64,000 nt of DNA, from assembly GCA_963761525.1 (NCBI GenBank), contig CAVXHG010000002.1, positions 186,001-250,000 on the forward strand. Reading direction: 5' to 3'. Source of the DNA: BOG-931 sp963761525 (GTDB taxonomy: Bacteria; Pseudomonadota; Alphaproteobacteria; Rhizobiales; Xanthobacteraceae). The translations under genes were made by a program, and so were the position numbers. Under the pieces are notes generated by a model. The model made no database searches and was not told the origin of the DNA. It worked only from the letters and a program-made list of their open reading frames with translations. Shown here piece by piece: positions 8,476 through 18,217 of this stretch (position 1 is its first letter; every line of letters starts with the position of its first letter).

Positions 8476-8898
8476 ATGGTCGTGGCGTATTGGCTGATAA
8501 AATCCGAACCCAACGTGTTCTCATGGGACGACGAGGTGAAGAGCGGCGCTAAAGGCGAGGCTTGGACCGGCGTGCGCAATCATCAGGCCAAGCTCAACCT
8601 GATGAAGATGAAGCAAGGCGACCGCGCCTTCTTCTACCACTCCAACGAGGGCAAGGAGATCGTCGGCGTGGTCGAGGTGGTGCGCGAGCACTATCCCGAT
8701 CCGACCGCCAAAACCGGCGAGCCGTGGGTGGTGGTCGATGTCAAAGCCGTCGAACCGTTGCAGAAGCCGGTCACTTTAGGCGACGCCAAGGCCGAGCCGC
8801 GGCTCAAAGCCATGGCGCTCGTCAACAATATGCGGCTCTCGGTGCAGCCGGTCACCGCCGACGAATGGAAAGCGGTTTGTAAGATGGGCGGTCTGTAA
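8476..8898 (+). CDS. EVE domain-containing protein (copy 1)
   Basis: A 140-residue single-domain EVE protein, part of the PUA/YTH-like fold thought to bind modified bases in nucleic acids. Recognisable blocks are YWLIKSEP at the N-terminus, SWTGVRN-like AWTGVRN, GDRAFFYHS near residue 51, GEPWVVVDV, and the C-terminal SVQPVTADEWKAV. It is closely linked to gpsA and probably co-transcribed with it. A paralogue lies at 9535-9957 and shares more than half of its residues, implying tandem duplication. The substrate is unknown. Confidence 0.9.
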   Translation: MVVAYWLIKSEPNVFSWDDEVKSGAKGEAWTGVRNHQAKLNLMKMKQGDRAFFYHSNEGKEIVGVVEVVREHYPDPTAKTGEPWVVVDVKAVEPLQKPVTLGDAKAEPRLKAMALVNNMRLSVQPVTADEWKAVCKMGGL

Positions 8899-8915
8899 CC
8901 GAAACAGCGCCGCAA

Positions 8916-9422
8916 TCAGTGGGCGCCGCCTTGTTTTTGCAGGGCGTCCAGGGCCTGAGCCTGGATATCGGCGGCGAGCGAACGGCCGAATTGCTGTCCG
9001 ATGGCCATTGTCTCGCGGGCGATGCCCGCCTGCTCCGCGGTCAGCTTTTGGCCGGTCGGCGTCTGAAAAAACGCAGTGATATCATGGAGCTCCGCCACGC
9101 TGAAATGGTTCGCATAGATCGCCGCTATTTGATCGGTAAACTGGTTCATCCGGGCGGTTGCCGCCTGGGTAAGCGCCGGCATCATCGCATCGTAGGCCTT
9201 TTCCATTTCCGGGCGGTTCTGCACGACGGTGCTTTTCATATTTGCGATGATGATCGGCAACAATGCTTTGAACTGATCGGTGGCCTTCATGGCCTGTATC
9301 ATTTCGCGCGCAGCCGCGAGGCTTTCAGGTGACGGCGCCGACACCGTCGGCGATTGCGCCCGTGCGTCGCCGGTTGCAAAGATAGCAACGAGAATGAAGA
9401 GAATAGTCGCAAGAAAGCGCAT
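8916..9422 (-). CDS. secreted DUF2059 protein
   Basis: A 168-residue exported protein lying convergent to the first EVE gene and divergent from the second. The start is placed at MRFLATILFILV because AGGAGGT precedes it. This gives a signal peptide ending near ARAQ (about residue 24). The mature part carries the DUF2059 pattern: helical repeats, with FSVAELHDITAFFQTPTGQKL near residue 110, which is the family core. Function is unknown; family members are periplasmic helical proteins. Confidence 0.85.
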   Translation of the reverse strand: MRFLATILFILVAIFATGDARAQSPTVSAPSPESLAAAREMIQAMKATDQFKALLPIIIANMKSTVVQNRPEMEKAYDAMMPALTQAATARMNQFTDQIAAIYANHFSVAELHDITAFFQTPTGQKLTAEQAGIARETMAIGQQFGRSLAADIQAQALDALQKQGGAH

Positions 9423-9450
9423 CGTGACCTCCTGGCCAGCCGCGGACATT

Positions 9451-9465
9451 GTTATAAATTATAAC
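9451..9465. promoter_or_regulatory. AT-rich perfect palindrome between divergent genes
   Basis: GTTATAA and TTATAAC flank a single A, a perfect 7-1-7 inverted repeat in otherwise GC-rich DNA. It lies between the divergent starts of the DUF2059 gene (9422) and the second EVE gene (9535). It could be an operator or overlap the -10 region of the minus-strand gene. No regulator is encoded next to it. Confidence 0.4.
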
Positions 9466-9534
9466 GCTCTGCGGACGTCTTGAAATCGTGTCTTTGCGAC
9501 GAACGAATGACGGGCGGCGATTAGGGAGCGTGTC

Positions 9535-9957
9535 ATGGCGTATTGGTTAATGAAGACGGAGCCGGAAGAATTTTCCTGGGACGATCAGGTCAAGCGCGGC
9601 AAGAAGGGCGAGTCGTGGAGCGGCGTGCGCAATTTCACCGCGCGCAAAAATCTCAAAGACATGAAGAAGGGCGAGAGGTTCTTCTTCTATCACACCGGTG
9701 ACGAAAAGCAGGTGGTCGGCATCGGCGAGATTCTTGCGGAAGCCGTGGCCGATCCGACCGCGAAGAAAGGCGAGCCGTGGGTGGCGGTGACGACCGGCGC
9801 GGTCGAACCTGTGCCGCATCCGGTGACGCTCGCCACCATCAAAGCCGAACCGAGGCTGAAAGATATGGCGCTGGTGAAATACGGCCGCCTGTCGGTGCAG
9901 CCGGTGACGGACGAGCAATGGAAGCTGGTGTGCAAAATGGCAGGCTTGAAAGCGTGA
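9535..9957 (+). CDS. EVE domain-containing protein (copy 2)
   Basis: A 140-residue EVE-domain protein with the same block order as copy 1: AYWLMKTEPEEFSWDD, SWSGVRNF, GERFFFYHTGDEKQVVG, GEPWVAV and SVQPVTDEQWKLVCKMAGL. An AGGGAG box sits about 8 bases before the ATG. The protein is slightly more basic than copy 1. Its conserved aromatic residues, expected to line the ligand cage in this fold, are kept (YW near residue 3, W near residue 15 and W near residue 29). It probably arose by duplication and was then separated by the DUF2059 gene. Confidence 0.92.
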   Translation: MAYWLMKTEPEEFSWDDQVKRGKKGESWSGVRNFTARKNLKDMKKGERFFFYHTGDEKQVVGIGEILAEAVADPTAKKGEPWVAVTTGAVEPVPHPVTLATIKAEPRLKDMALVKYGRLSVQPVTDEQWKLVCKMAGLKA

Positions 9958-10020
9958 GGCCCGGCTGCGGGCAATCGGGCCGATAAATCTTTATCGATCT
10001 GCGCTGTTACCGACGCGCCT

Positions 10021-10878
10021 TCACTGTTCCGGGCAATAGGTCGGCCGGTGATACCAGCGCCATTGATGCGTCTTGGCATCGAAGATGACTTGGGCGATGT
10101 CACCGCCTGCTGTGTTGTCGCCGGCCCAGCCTGGTACGGTTTCTACCACAAGCTTCATGCGGATCATTTCACGCTCGGCTTTGGATTTGCCCGCGGACTC
10201 TTTCATGAGCTGGCGGACGGCGATGCCGGCGCGCTCGCTGATGTCCTGAAGCAACTCGCGGACTTCTTCGCGGTGCCCGGTCATGCTGGTCGCGGGTTTT
10301 GGAATCGGCCCGATATCGGCAGCGAAGGTCTTGCCCGCATCGCGATGTGAAACTTCAGCGAGAGTCCCGCCGAGAGCGCCGTCGGCATCGAAGCCGAGAA
10401 AATATCCGAACGTGACGTCGCCGATATAATCTTGATCGAACATTTTCGGATAAAGTGGGTAGAGCGCTTCCAGGCGCGAACGCAGATCGTCGCCCCATGC
10501 CGTCGCGACTTTTTCCAGGCTGGCCGGTTGCGCTGTCCGCTTGTAGGCGGCGGTGGCGAGCGCAAAGACATTAAAGGGCTCGACGCGCGCGTCCGTGCTC
10601 GCGGTCAGGCCGGTGGCAACGAACACGCCCTGATCGCCGAGCGGTGCGATCTTGCACTGATCGTCGGTCATGACGGTGCCCTTATCGGTATCGGTCTGGC
10701 GGCGGCTGTCGATGGCGACGACCAGATAATCGTTGGTCAGACTGAAGGCGAAGTAGGCGCCATAGCTGAAATCGGCCCACGCCGCACAGGTCAATGCCAG
10801 AACGGCAAGTCCGCCCGTGCCGAAAATCTTGCAAGCGCGGTTCGCATGATCCCGCTTCGATCGCTTTGGATGCGCCAT
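10021..10878 (-). CDS. exported protein resembling proteasome-type Ntn hydrolases
   Basis: A 285-residue protein with a basic N-terminus and one hydrophobic segment ending near AWAD (about residue 36), so probably secreted or anchored. After it, LVVAIDSRRQTDTDKGT followed by CKIAPLGDQGVFVATG is reminiscent of the first strands of proteasome beta/HslV-like domains (VVIAADSR... KI..L.D....A.AG). The usual N-terminal nucleophile Thr/Ser/Cys is not at a processed N-terminus, so catalysis is not supported. The C-terminal part is rich in charged helices. The similarity is inferred by eye; otherwise hypothetical. Confidence 0.5.
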   Translation of the reverse strand: MAHPKRSKRDHANRACKIFGTGGLAVLALTCAAWADFSYGAYFAFSLTNDYLVVAIDSRRQTDTDKGTVMTDDQCKIAPLGDQGVFVATGLTASTDARVEPFNVFALATAAYKRTAQPASLEKVATAWGDDLRSRLEALYPLYPKMFDQDYIGDVTFGYFLGFDADGALGGTLAEVSHRDAGKTFAADIGPIPKPATSMTGHREEVRELLQDISERAGIAVRQLMKESAGKSKAEREMIRMKLVVETVPGWAGDNTAGGDIAQVIFDAKTHQWRWYHRPTYCPEQ

Positions 10879-11009
10879 TGCCTCGCCGTCAGACCGTCAT
10901 GGTAATGGAGCGCCGTTGCACGATTTGTGCCTGGCCGCCTTCCGAGACCATCCTGTCGTTTCGCAGCGAACCGTTCGGCGGTACAATCGACCCGTTGCGG
11001 AGGAACGTC

Positions 11010-11435
11010 ATGGTATTTGCCGGGATCAATCATCTCGCCGTCATTATCGCCGCGGTCGTAGCCTGGCTCGCCAGCGCCGGCTGGTACATGAGCCTTGGCC
11101 GAGTCTATCAGGCCGCGCTCGGCAAGACGCCCGAGCAGTGCAAGGAAGAAATGAAACGGCCCGGCGCGTTCCTGCCGTTCATCTACGCCTTGCTCGCCAA
11201 CATCATCATCGCCTGGATGCTGGCCGGCGTGCTCGGCCATCTCGGCCCGGGGCAGGTGACACTGAAGAATGGCGTAATCTCCGCCGCGTTCCTGTGGTTC
11301 GGCTTTATCTTCACCACGCTGTTCGTGAATTACAGCTTTCACGGCCGCGGCATGCGGCTCATTCTGATCGATCTCGGCAACTGGCTGATCGTGTTGCTGG
11401 TGATGGGGGCAATCGTCGGTGGGATGGGTGTATGA
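11010..11435 (+). CDS. DUF1761 family membrane protein
   Basis: A 141-residue inner-membrane protein with four predicted helices and the DUF1761 signature: an N-terminal INHLAV segment, then a helix with WYMSLG, and a FGFIFTT/NYSFHGR segment in the second half. The open frame extends upstream, but GGAGGAAC before this ATG and the family length fix the start. Its stop overlaps the start of the next gene (ATGA), so the two are translationally coupled. Function of DUF1761 is unknown. Confidence 0.85.
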   Translation: MVFAGINHLAVIIAAVVAWLASAGWYMSLGRVYQAALGKTPEQCKEEMKRPGAFLPFIYALLANIIIAWMLAGVLGHLGPGQVTLKNGVISAAFLWFGFIFTTLFVNYSFHGRGMRLILIDLGNWLIVLLVMGAIVGGMGV

Positions 11436-11938
11436 CAAACCGGATCGCGCTTTTACTCATCGCCGCATTGCCGCTCGTTCTCGCTGGCGAGGCGATGTCG
11501 CAGGCTCCGCAGCAGCCCGCCGCGGCGCCCGCCGGCGGTGCTGCATCGTCGCCCTACGTGATGACCATGGGCGACATGATGAACACGCTGATCCAACCGC
11601 GCCATGCCAAGCTGGGACTGGCCGGCCACGCCGAGAACTGGGCGCTGGCAGCTTACGTATCGTCGGAGATTCGGCAGGCATTCGCTGGCATCATCAAAGC
11701 GCAGCCCAAATTCTCCGGAATGCCAGTCGGCGAATTGGTGGATGTGGCGATCAATCCGCCGCTCAATGCGCTCGATACCGCGATCAAGCAGCAGGACACG
11801 CAAAAATTCGCTGCCGCCTATGACCAACTGACGCAGGGCTGCAACGCCTGCCACATGGAGCTCAATCATCCCTATGTCGTGATCAGGACGCCTGATGCGT
11901 CGGCGTTTCCGAACCAGGACTTTAGCCAAAAGCGTTAG
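11432..11938 (+). CDS. secreted monohaem c-type cytochrome-like protein
   Basis: A 168-residue protein with a signal peptide (cleavage near AMSQA, residue 24), an Ala/Pro-rich spacer, and a helical domain ending in a single CNACH haem-binding motif near residue 138. The C-terminal position of CxxCH after several helices is like four-helix cytochrome c' proteins rather than class I cytochromes. It is translationally coupled to the DUF1761 membrane protein (4-base overlap), which suggests a shared periplasmic redox role. The partner and substrate are unknown. Confidence 0.75.
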   Translation: MTNRIALLLIAALPLVLAGEAMSQAPQQPAAAPAGGAASSPYVMTMGDMMNTLIQPRHAKLGLAGHAENWALAAYVSSEIRQAFAGIIKAQPKFSGMPVGELVDVAINPPLNALDTAIKQQDTQKFAAAYDQLTQGCNACHMELNHPYVVIRTPDASAFPNQDFSQKR

Positions 11939-12034
11939 GCCGCGAGTCTTGTCGTTCGTCCGGCCGGCGGCGCATAATGCTGTCAACGAGCGAACATAAA
12001 CGTGCGTGCCGGTGCGCCGCGTGTGGAGGATGTG

Positions 12035-13999
<1,965 letters not shown>

Positions 14000-14105
14000 C
14001 GCGGCTTCGTAACGGAGCGCCTAAGTCCGGCAGGGAGCGAGAAACGCAGTTCTTGTAAGCGAAAAGCGCCAGCGCGGACTGAAGATGATTATCTCCGGGG
14101 CGATG

Positions 14106-15080
14106 TCACTCCGGCTTCATGTTGGCGAACTTGACCACCTTGGCCCACTTCGTGGTTTCGTCGGCCATGAGCTTGCCGAACTCGCTCGGCGTCATTGACT
14201 GCGGTTTACTGCCAAGCTCAATAATTTTGGCACGCACGGCGGGATCGGCAAAAGCCGCGTTGATCTCCGTGTTGAGCTTCTCCACGATCTCTACCGGCGT
14301 GTCCTTGGGAGCACCTATCCCGTTCCATGACTCCGATTCGTAGCCCGGCACAAATTCGCTCACGGTCGGGACATCCGGCAGCACGTCCGAGCGTGTCGCG
14401 CCGGTGACCGCGAGAGCACGCAGCTTGCCCGCCCGGATAAACTCGATAGCCGAAGGCATCGTGGCGAACGCGAGCTGCACCTGCCCGGCAAGCAGGTCGG
14501 GCATATAATTGCCATGGTACGGCACGTGCACCAGATCGACGTCGGTCATGAACTTGAAAAGCTCGGCCGAGACGTGCAGCAGGCTGCCGATGCCGGCCGA
14601 GGCATAATTGATCTTGCCCGGATTGGATTTGGCGTAAGCGATAAACTCAGGAACTGTCTGGGCCGGGAACGACGGGTTTAGCGCCATCACGCCCGGCGTG
14701 CGCGAGATGGTCGCCACCGGCGCGATGTCGCGAAGGAAATTGAAGTTCAAGTTTTCGTAGAGCGTCACGTTGACGGCGGCGGCTGGCGTGGCGATTAAAA
14801 GGAGCGAGTAGCCGTCGGGCGATGCCCGCACGACCAATTCGGTCGCAATATTCGATCCCGCGCCCGGCCTGTTATCGACGACGATTTGCTGCCCGAGCCG
14901 CTCCGAGAGCGATTGGGCCGCCAGCCGTGCCGAGACGTCCGACAGGCTGCCGGCATAGTAGCCCACAATCAGGTGTACCGGCCGCGTCGGATAATCGAGC
15001 GCCCATACCAACCGCGATGTGGCCGGGAGCGCGGTAAGGCCTGCTGTCAGACTCAAGAATTTGCGGCGGGGAAGCTTCAT
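14106..15080 (-). CDS. Bug/TctC-type tripartite tricarboxylate receptor protein
   Basis: A 324-residue periplasmic solute-binding protein. The start MKLPRRKFLSL gives a twin-arginine-like signal and is preceded by GGAG at a normal distance. The Bug hallmarks are present: DYPTRPVHLIVGY after the signal, IVVDNRPGAGSNIATELV near residue 75, YASAGIGS near residue 152 and the C-terminal MTPSEFGKLMADE. Such receptors usually feed TctAB permeases, but no tctA/tctB gene is next to it. This orphan state is typical of the large Bug families, and the ligand is unknown. Confidence 0.9.
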   Translation of the reverse strand: MKLPRRKFLSLTAGLTALPATSRLVWALDYPTRPVHLIVGYYAGSLSDVSARLAAQSLSERLGQQIVVDNRPGAGSNIATELVVRASPDGYSLLLIATPAAAVNVTLYENLNFNFLRDIAPVATISRTPGVMALNPSFPAQTVPEFIAYAKSNPGKINYASAGIGSLLHVSAELFKFMTDVDLVHVPYHGNYMPDLLAGQVQLAFATMPSAIEFIRAGKLRALAVTGATRSDVLPDVPTVSEFVPGYESESWNGIGAPKDTPVEIVEKLNTEINAAFADPAVRAKIIELGSKPQSMTPSEFGKLMADETTKWAKVVKFANMKPE

Positions 15081-15425
15081 CACGTCACTCCGGGGAAAAA
15101 CATCCAAAGCATGCACACGCGCCGCGTGCATCACGGATGCCGATGACATTCGCGAGACGACTACTGGGTCATTTCAAAGTCGTGCTGCGCCGGCCGGCGG
15201 CATGATCGCTGCCATTCGCTCTCGGAACTTTGGCGTGTCCCGCAGGCAGTTCTGCAACAAAGCTACACGAATTCTCGCGCTGCGCATAACCGCAAAAGCG
15301 CATAACTCGCTTCGAGGCTTCTCAAAACGCGCCGACGACGATCAGGCGGCCCGAAGCGCTTTGATGCGGTTGGCGTCTGCGGGTTGGCCATTCTCGTTTC
15401 CTTTCAATGATGATCGACGCTCCGC
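15081..15425. other. intergenic stretch, nothing recognised
   Basis: About 345 bases between two minus-strand genes. The part nearest the Bug receptor is its leader. No RNA gene, repeat or credible small ORF was seen. Confidence 0.4.
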
Positions 15426-16121
15426 CTACATCAGGCTCGACACGATATTGATCGTGAGCGCGAGCACCGCCACGTTGAAGAAAAACGAAACGACGCCATG
15501 CAGCATCGTCAGCCGGCGGATTGTTTTGCTGGAAATCTGCACGTCGGATACTTGTGCGGTCATCGCGACCACTAGCGAGTAGTACATAAAGTCCCAATAG
15601 TCCGGCATTTCATCGCCGGGAAATATCAGGCCGCCGGTCTGGTGGTCGCGGCCTTCGCCATAGAACTCGTGAGCGTAGTGCACAGCGAAGATCGAGTGCA
15701 TGAACGTCCACGACAGGAGAATCGTGCCGACGCCGAGCGCCAGCCGATAAGCGCCGGGTTGATGGCCGAGCTCGACCAGCACCGCGGCCAGGCTCGCGAC
15801 CGCCGCCGCCGTGGTCATCACCAGCAGCGCTATCGCGCCTTCGTCCTCGACCGCCGCCCTTTGCCGCATACTGCCGATCGTTGCCCGCGACATTGTCCAG
15901 TAGATCAGTACGAGATAGAGCAGAGCGCCGGCATCCCACCCGACAAGAATGCGTGTCGTCATTTGCCATGGCAGCGCGAGCAGGGACAACGTAACGGCGA
16001 CGCCGAACACGGCTGAAGCAAGCGCGCGGATGTGTAGCCGCCAGAAGCGGGCGAGCGGCCTCAACTCGCGAAGCTCATCTTCCCAGCTGGGACTTCGATC
16101 CGCCGATCTGGGTTTTTTCAA
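15426..16121 (-). CDS. DUF1345 family membrane protein
   Basis: A 231-residue inner-membrane protein with five predicted helices. The DUF1345 pattern is visible: GWDAGALLYL near residue 62, then HYAHEFYGEG and LIFPGDEMPDYWDFMYYS around residues 150-180, and the end TINIVSS. The start appears to be TTG (MKKPRSADRS), with no better ATG before the first helix. The function of the family is unknown. No operon partner is evident. Confidence 0.85.
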   Translation of the reverse strand: MKKPRSADRSPSWEDELRELRPLARFWRLHIRALASAVFGVAVTLSLLALPWQMTTRILVGWDAGALLYLVLIYWTMSRATIGSMRQRAAVEDEGAIALLVMTTAAAVASLAAVLVELGHQPGAYRLALGVGTILLSWTFMHSIFAVHYAHEFYGEGRDHQTGGLIFPGDEMPDYWDFMYYSLVVAMTAQVSDVQISSKTIRRLTMLHGVVSFFFNVAVLALTINIVSSLM

Positions 16122-16223
16122 AGAGCCCTCGTTGCGTCCGTGGCCGGCGCCTAAAAACCGCCTGCTTAAATTGTCGCACGAACGCAGCGATAACCAAACA
16201 CGAGTGCCCGCAGCGCGCTTGTG

Positions 16224-17402
16224 TCAGCGCAGTCCAAAGGCCGGCATGGACCGTGGCCTGGCGCGGCGTTCCGGCCTAACCGCGACTTCCGGTTTCAGCG
16301 ACTCGATGAAATCGACCGGATAATCCGCGACGGCCGTCAGCACGCGCTTGAGCAATTGCTGACCCGGCCGTTCGGCGAACCGCCAGATCGCCCATGCGAG
16401 CACGATCATCGCGGCCGCGGTGGCGACGACGAGAAGCGCAGGCGGCGCAGCGGTGCCGACCCGATTGAAGATCATGTAGCCGATATGCTGGTGCAGCAGA
16501 TAAAGCGGGTAGGTAATGCCACCGGCCGCGGCCACTGCGCGCGACGGCAACGGCAGGTTCCGCACCCGCAGCACCAGCGCAACCAGTGCAATGGCGCATA
16601 GCGACAGGACAGCGACAACGCCATCGCTGTACGCGAGATGGAAATGATCGCGATACCATTGCACGAGCTCGAGCGATTGACCGATAGCGATCGTCGTTGC
16701 CAGCGCGAGCAGAAGCTTGACGGTCAGGTCGCGGCGGCCGCGATAGATCTCGTAGAGAACGAGACCGGCAGCGAAGAAGCCGCTTTCATCGGTCAGGAAG
16801 ATGCGCTGCAGCACCGACGAGTGCAGTTCGTAATTGAGTGCTGCCAGCGCCAGCCAGGCAACGACAATGGCGTCGAGGTGTTTGCGGAACCAGCCGGCCA
16901 TCAGCAGCAGCACGACCCAGCCGTAAAACGTCACTTCATAAACCAGTGACCAGTAAGCGCCGTCCATGAAAGGCTTGTGCAGGCTCGGCGCCGCAATGAC
17001 GAGGTTGGCGGCCCAATGCGTCAGCCCGGTTTCGAAGCGCGGTGCGCCAAACGTAAGCGTGATCAGGAAGGTCAGCGTCATGCAGACGATGAAGCAAGGA
17101 TAGATGCGCGCGATCCGCGCGATGCCGAACTCGATCGCACCGCGGTTTTCCGCCGAGTAGGCGATGACAAAGCCGCTGATGACGAAAAACAGTTGGACGC
17201 CGAGGTAACCGTATTTGGCGAACGGCGCGAGCGCCGGCAGCGAGAATGTCGTGAAGGCATCGTCACCGGCGGCGCCGCGGAACGTGTAATGGAAAACCAG
17301 GACCGCCAGGATCGCGAGCGCACGCAGCAGGTCGAGGATTTCGAGCCGGCGGTGCGTTGCCGGTGCTTTAAAAGCCGAGGGGGTTGCCGGGAAAGTCGCC
17401 AA
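16224..17402 (-). CDS. acyltransferase family 3 membrane protein
   Basis: A 392-residue OafA/YrhL/NodX-type O-acyltransferase with about ten membrane helices. The N-terminal family motif LRALAILAVLVFHYTFRG has the conserved histidine, and YLGVQLFFVISGFVI follows about 40 residues later. The strong AAGGAGG box precedes a TTG at 17402, which is used as the start. An upstream in-frame TTG at 17432 is less likely. Such enzymes acetylate or otherwise acylate surface sugars. No polysaccharide genes are adjacent, so the target is unknown. Confidence 0.85.
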   Translation of the reverse strand: MATFPATPSAFKAPATHRRLEILDLLRALAILAVLVFHYTFRGAAGDDAFTTFSLPALAPFAKYGYLGVQLFFVISGFVIAYSAENRGAIEFGIARIARIYPCFIVCMTLTFLITLTFGAPRFETGLTHWAANLVIAAPSLHKPFMDGAYWSLVYEVTFYGWVVLLLMAGWFRKHLDAIVVAWLALAALNYELHSSVLQRIFLTDESGFFAAGLVLYEIYRGRRDLTVKLLLALATTIAIGQSLELVQWYRDHFHLAYSDGVVAVLSLCAIALVALVLRVRNLPLPSRAVAAAGGITYPLYLLHQHIGYMIFNRVGTAAPPALLVVATAAAMIVLAWAIWRFAERPGQQLLKRVLTAVADYPVDFIESLKPEVAVRPERRARPRSMPAFGLR

Positions 17403-17670
17403 GGGTGGCCTCCTTGTACCGGGCTGGGGCAATCAGCCAGGTTTGAGAGGTCCACTCGGCAAACGGCGTGCCGCGCCGCCGTGTCAAAATGCGATCACGT
17501 GGCCTGTCTGGTGTTTAGGTTAGTAGCTGGAACGCCGGCACGGCAGCGCATTTAGAAAGCCTTTACCCTGTTCATCATGCGATGCCGTTGCGCCCGGCTT
17601 TTTCACCATGGTTTACGAAATGCCACGCACTATGGTTACCGGGACGACAGTGGGAATCAGGAAGTAGCGT

Positions 17671-18189
17671 ATGCGTAAGGTGTTTGCGTTTGCGGCGGCG
17701 TTCGCGGCCGCCGTTGCCACGTTCGCTCTCGCGCCCGGTGCGGCGCAGGCCCATGGCGACATGGTGGCGTTTTCGGCGGGCTACCAGCCCGGCACGATCG
17801 TTGTGGTGACGCGGCAGCGCCGGCTTTATTTCACGCTCGGCAACGGCTCGGCGATGAGCTATCCGGTCGGCGTTGGGCGCGCCGGCATGCAGTGGTCCGG
17901 CACATCAAAGATCGACGGTAAATACATCCAGCCGGCCTGGGAGCCGCCGGCGGATATCCGTGCCGAAAATCCAAAGCTGCCGCGGATGATTCCGGGCGGC
18001 TCGCCGCACAACCCGATGGGTGTTGCGGCGATGACGGTCGCCGGCACCGATTACGCCATCCACGGCACCAATGAGCCGAGCAAGATCGGCCACTTCGTGT
18101 CGCACGGCTGTATCCGCATGTACAACGAAGACGTGATGGAGCTGTTCGGCCACGTACCGCTCGGCACGCCGGTTGTGGTGATGCAATAG
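17671..18189 (+). CDS. secreted L,D-transpeptidase (YkuD/ErfK family)
   Basis: A 172-residue periplasmic enzyme with a signal peptide ending near AQAH (about residue 28) and one YkuD domain. The active-site pattern is complete: YAIHGTNEPSKIG around residue 128, then SHGCIRMYNEDV with the nucleophilic cysteine near residue 147. The YIQPAWEPPADI segment is typical of alphaproteobacterial members. It would form 3-3 crosslinks in peptidoglycan or attach proteins to it. Hyphomicrobiales carry many paralogues, linked to polar growth. An IS30 element lies just downstream. Confidence 0.93.
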   Translation: MRKVFAFAAAFAAAVATFALAPGAAQAHGDMVAFSAGYQPGTIVVVTRQRRLYFTLGNGSAMSYPVGVGRAGMQWSGTSKIDGKYIQPAWEPPADIRAENPKLPRMIPGGSPHNPMGVAAMTVAGTDYAIHGTNEPSKIGHFVSHGCIRMYNEDVMELFGHVPLGTPVVVMQ

Positions 18190-18217
18190 CTAACTGTGTC
18201 GTCGACCAATCTTGCGC

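Noticed and set aside
8476..9957. EVE genes as part of a defence island
   Set aside because: No nuclease, methyltransferase or other defence gene is adjacent; the setting is housekeeping.
17403..17670. tRNA or small RNA between the acyltransferase and L,D-transpeptidase genes
   Set aside because: No cloverleaf, terminator or conserved element could be traced by eye.
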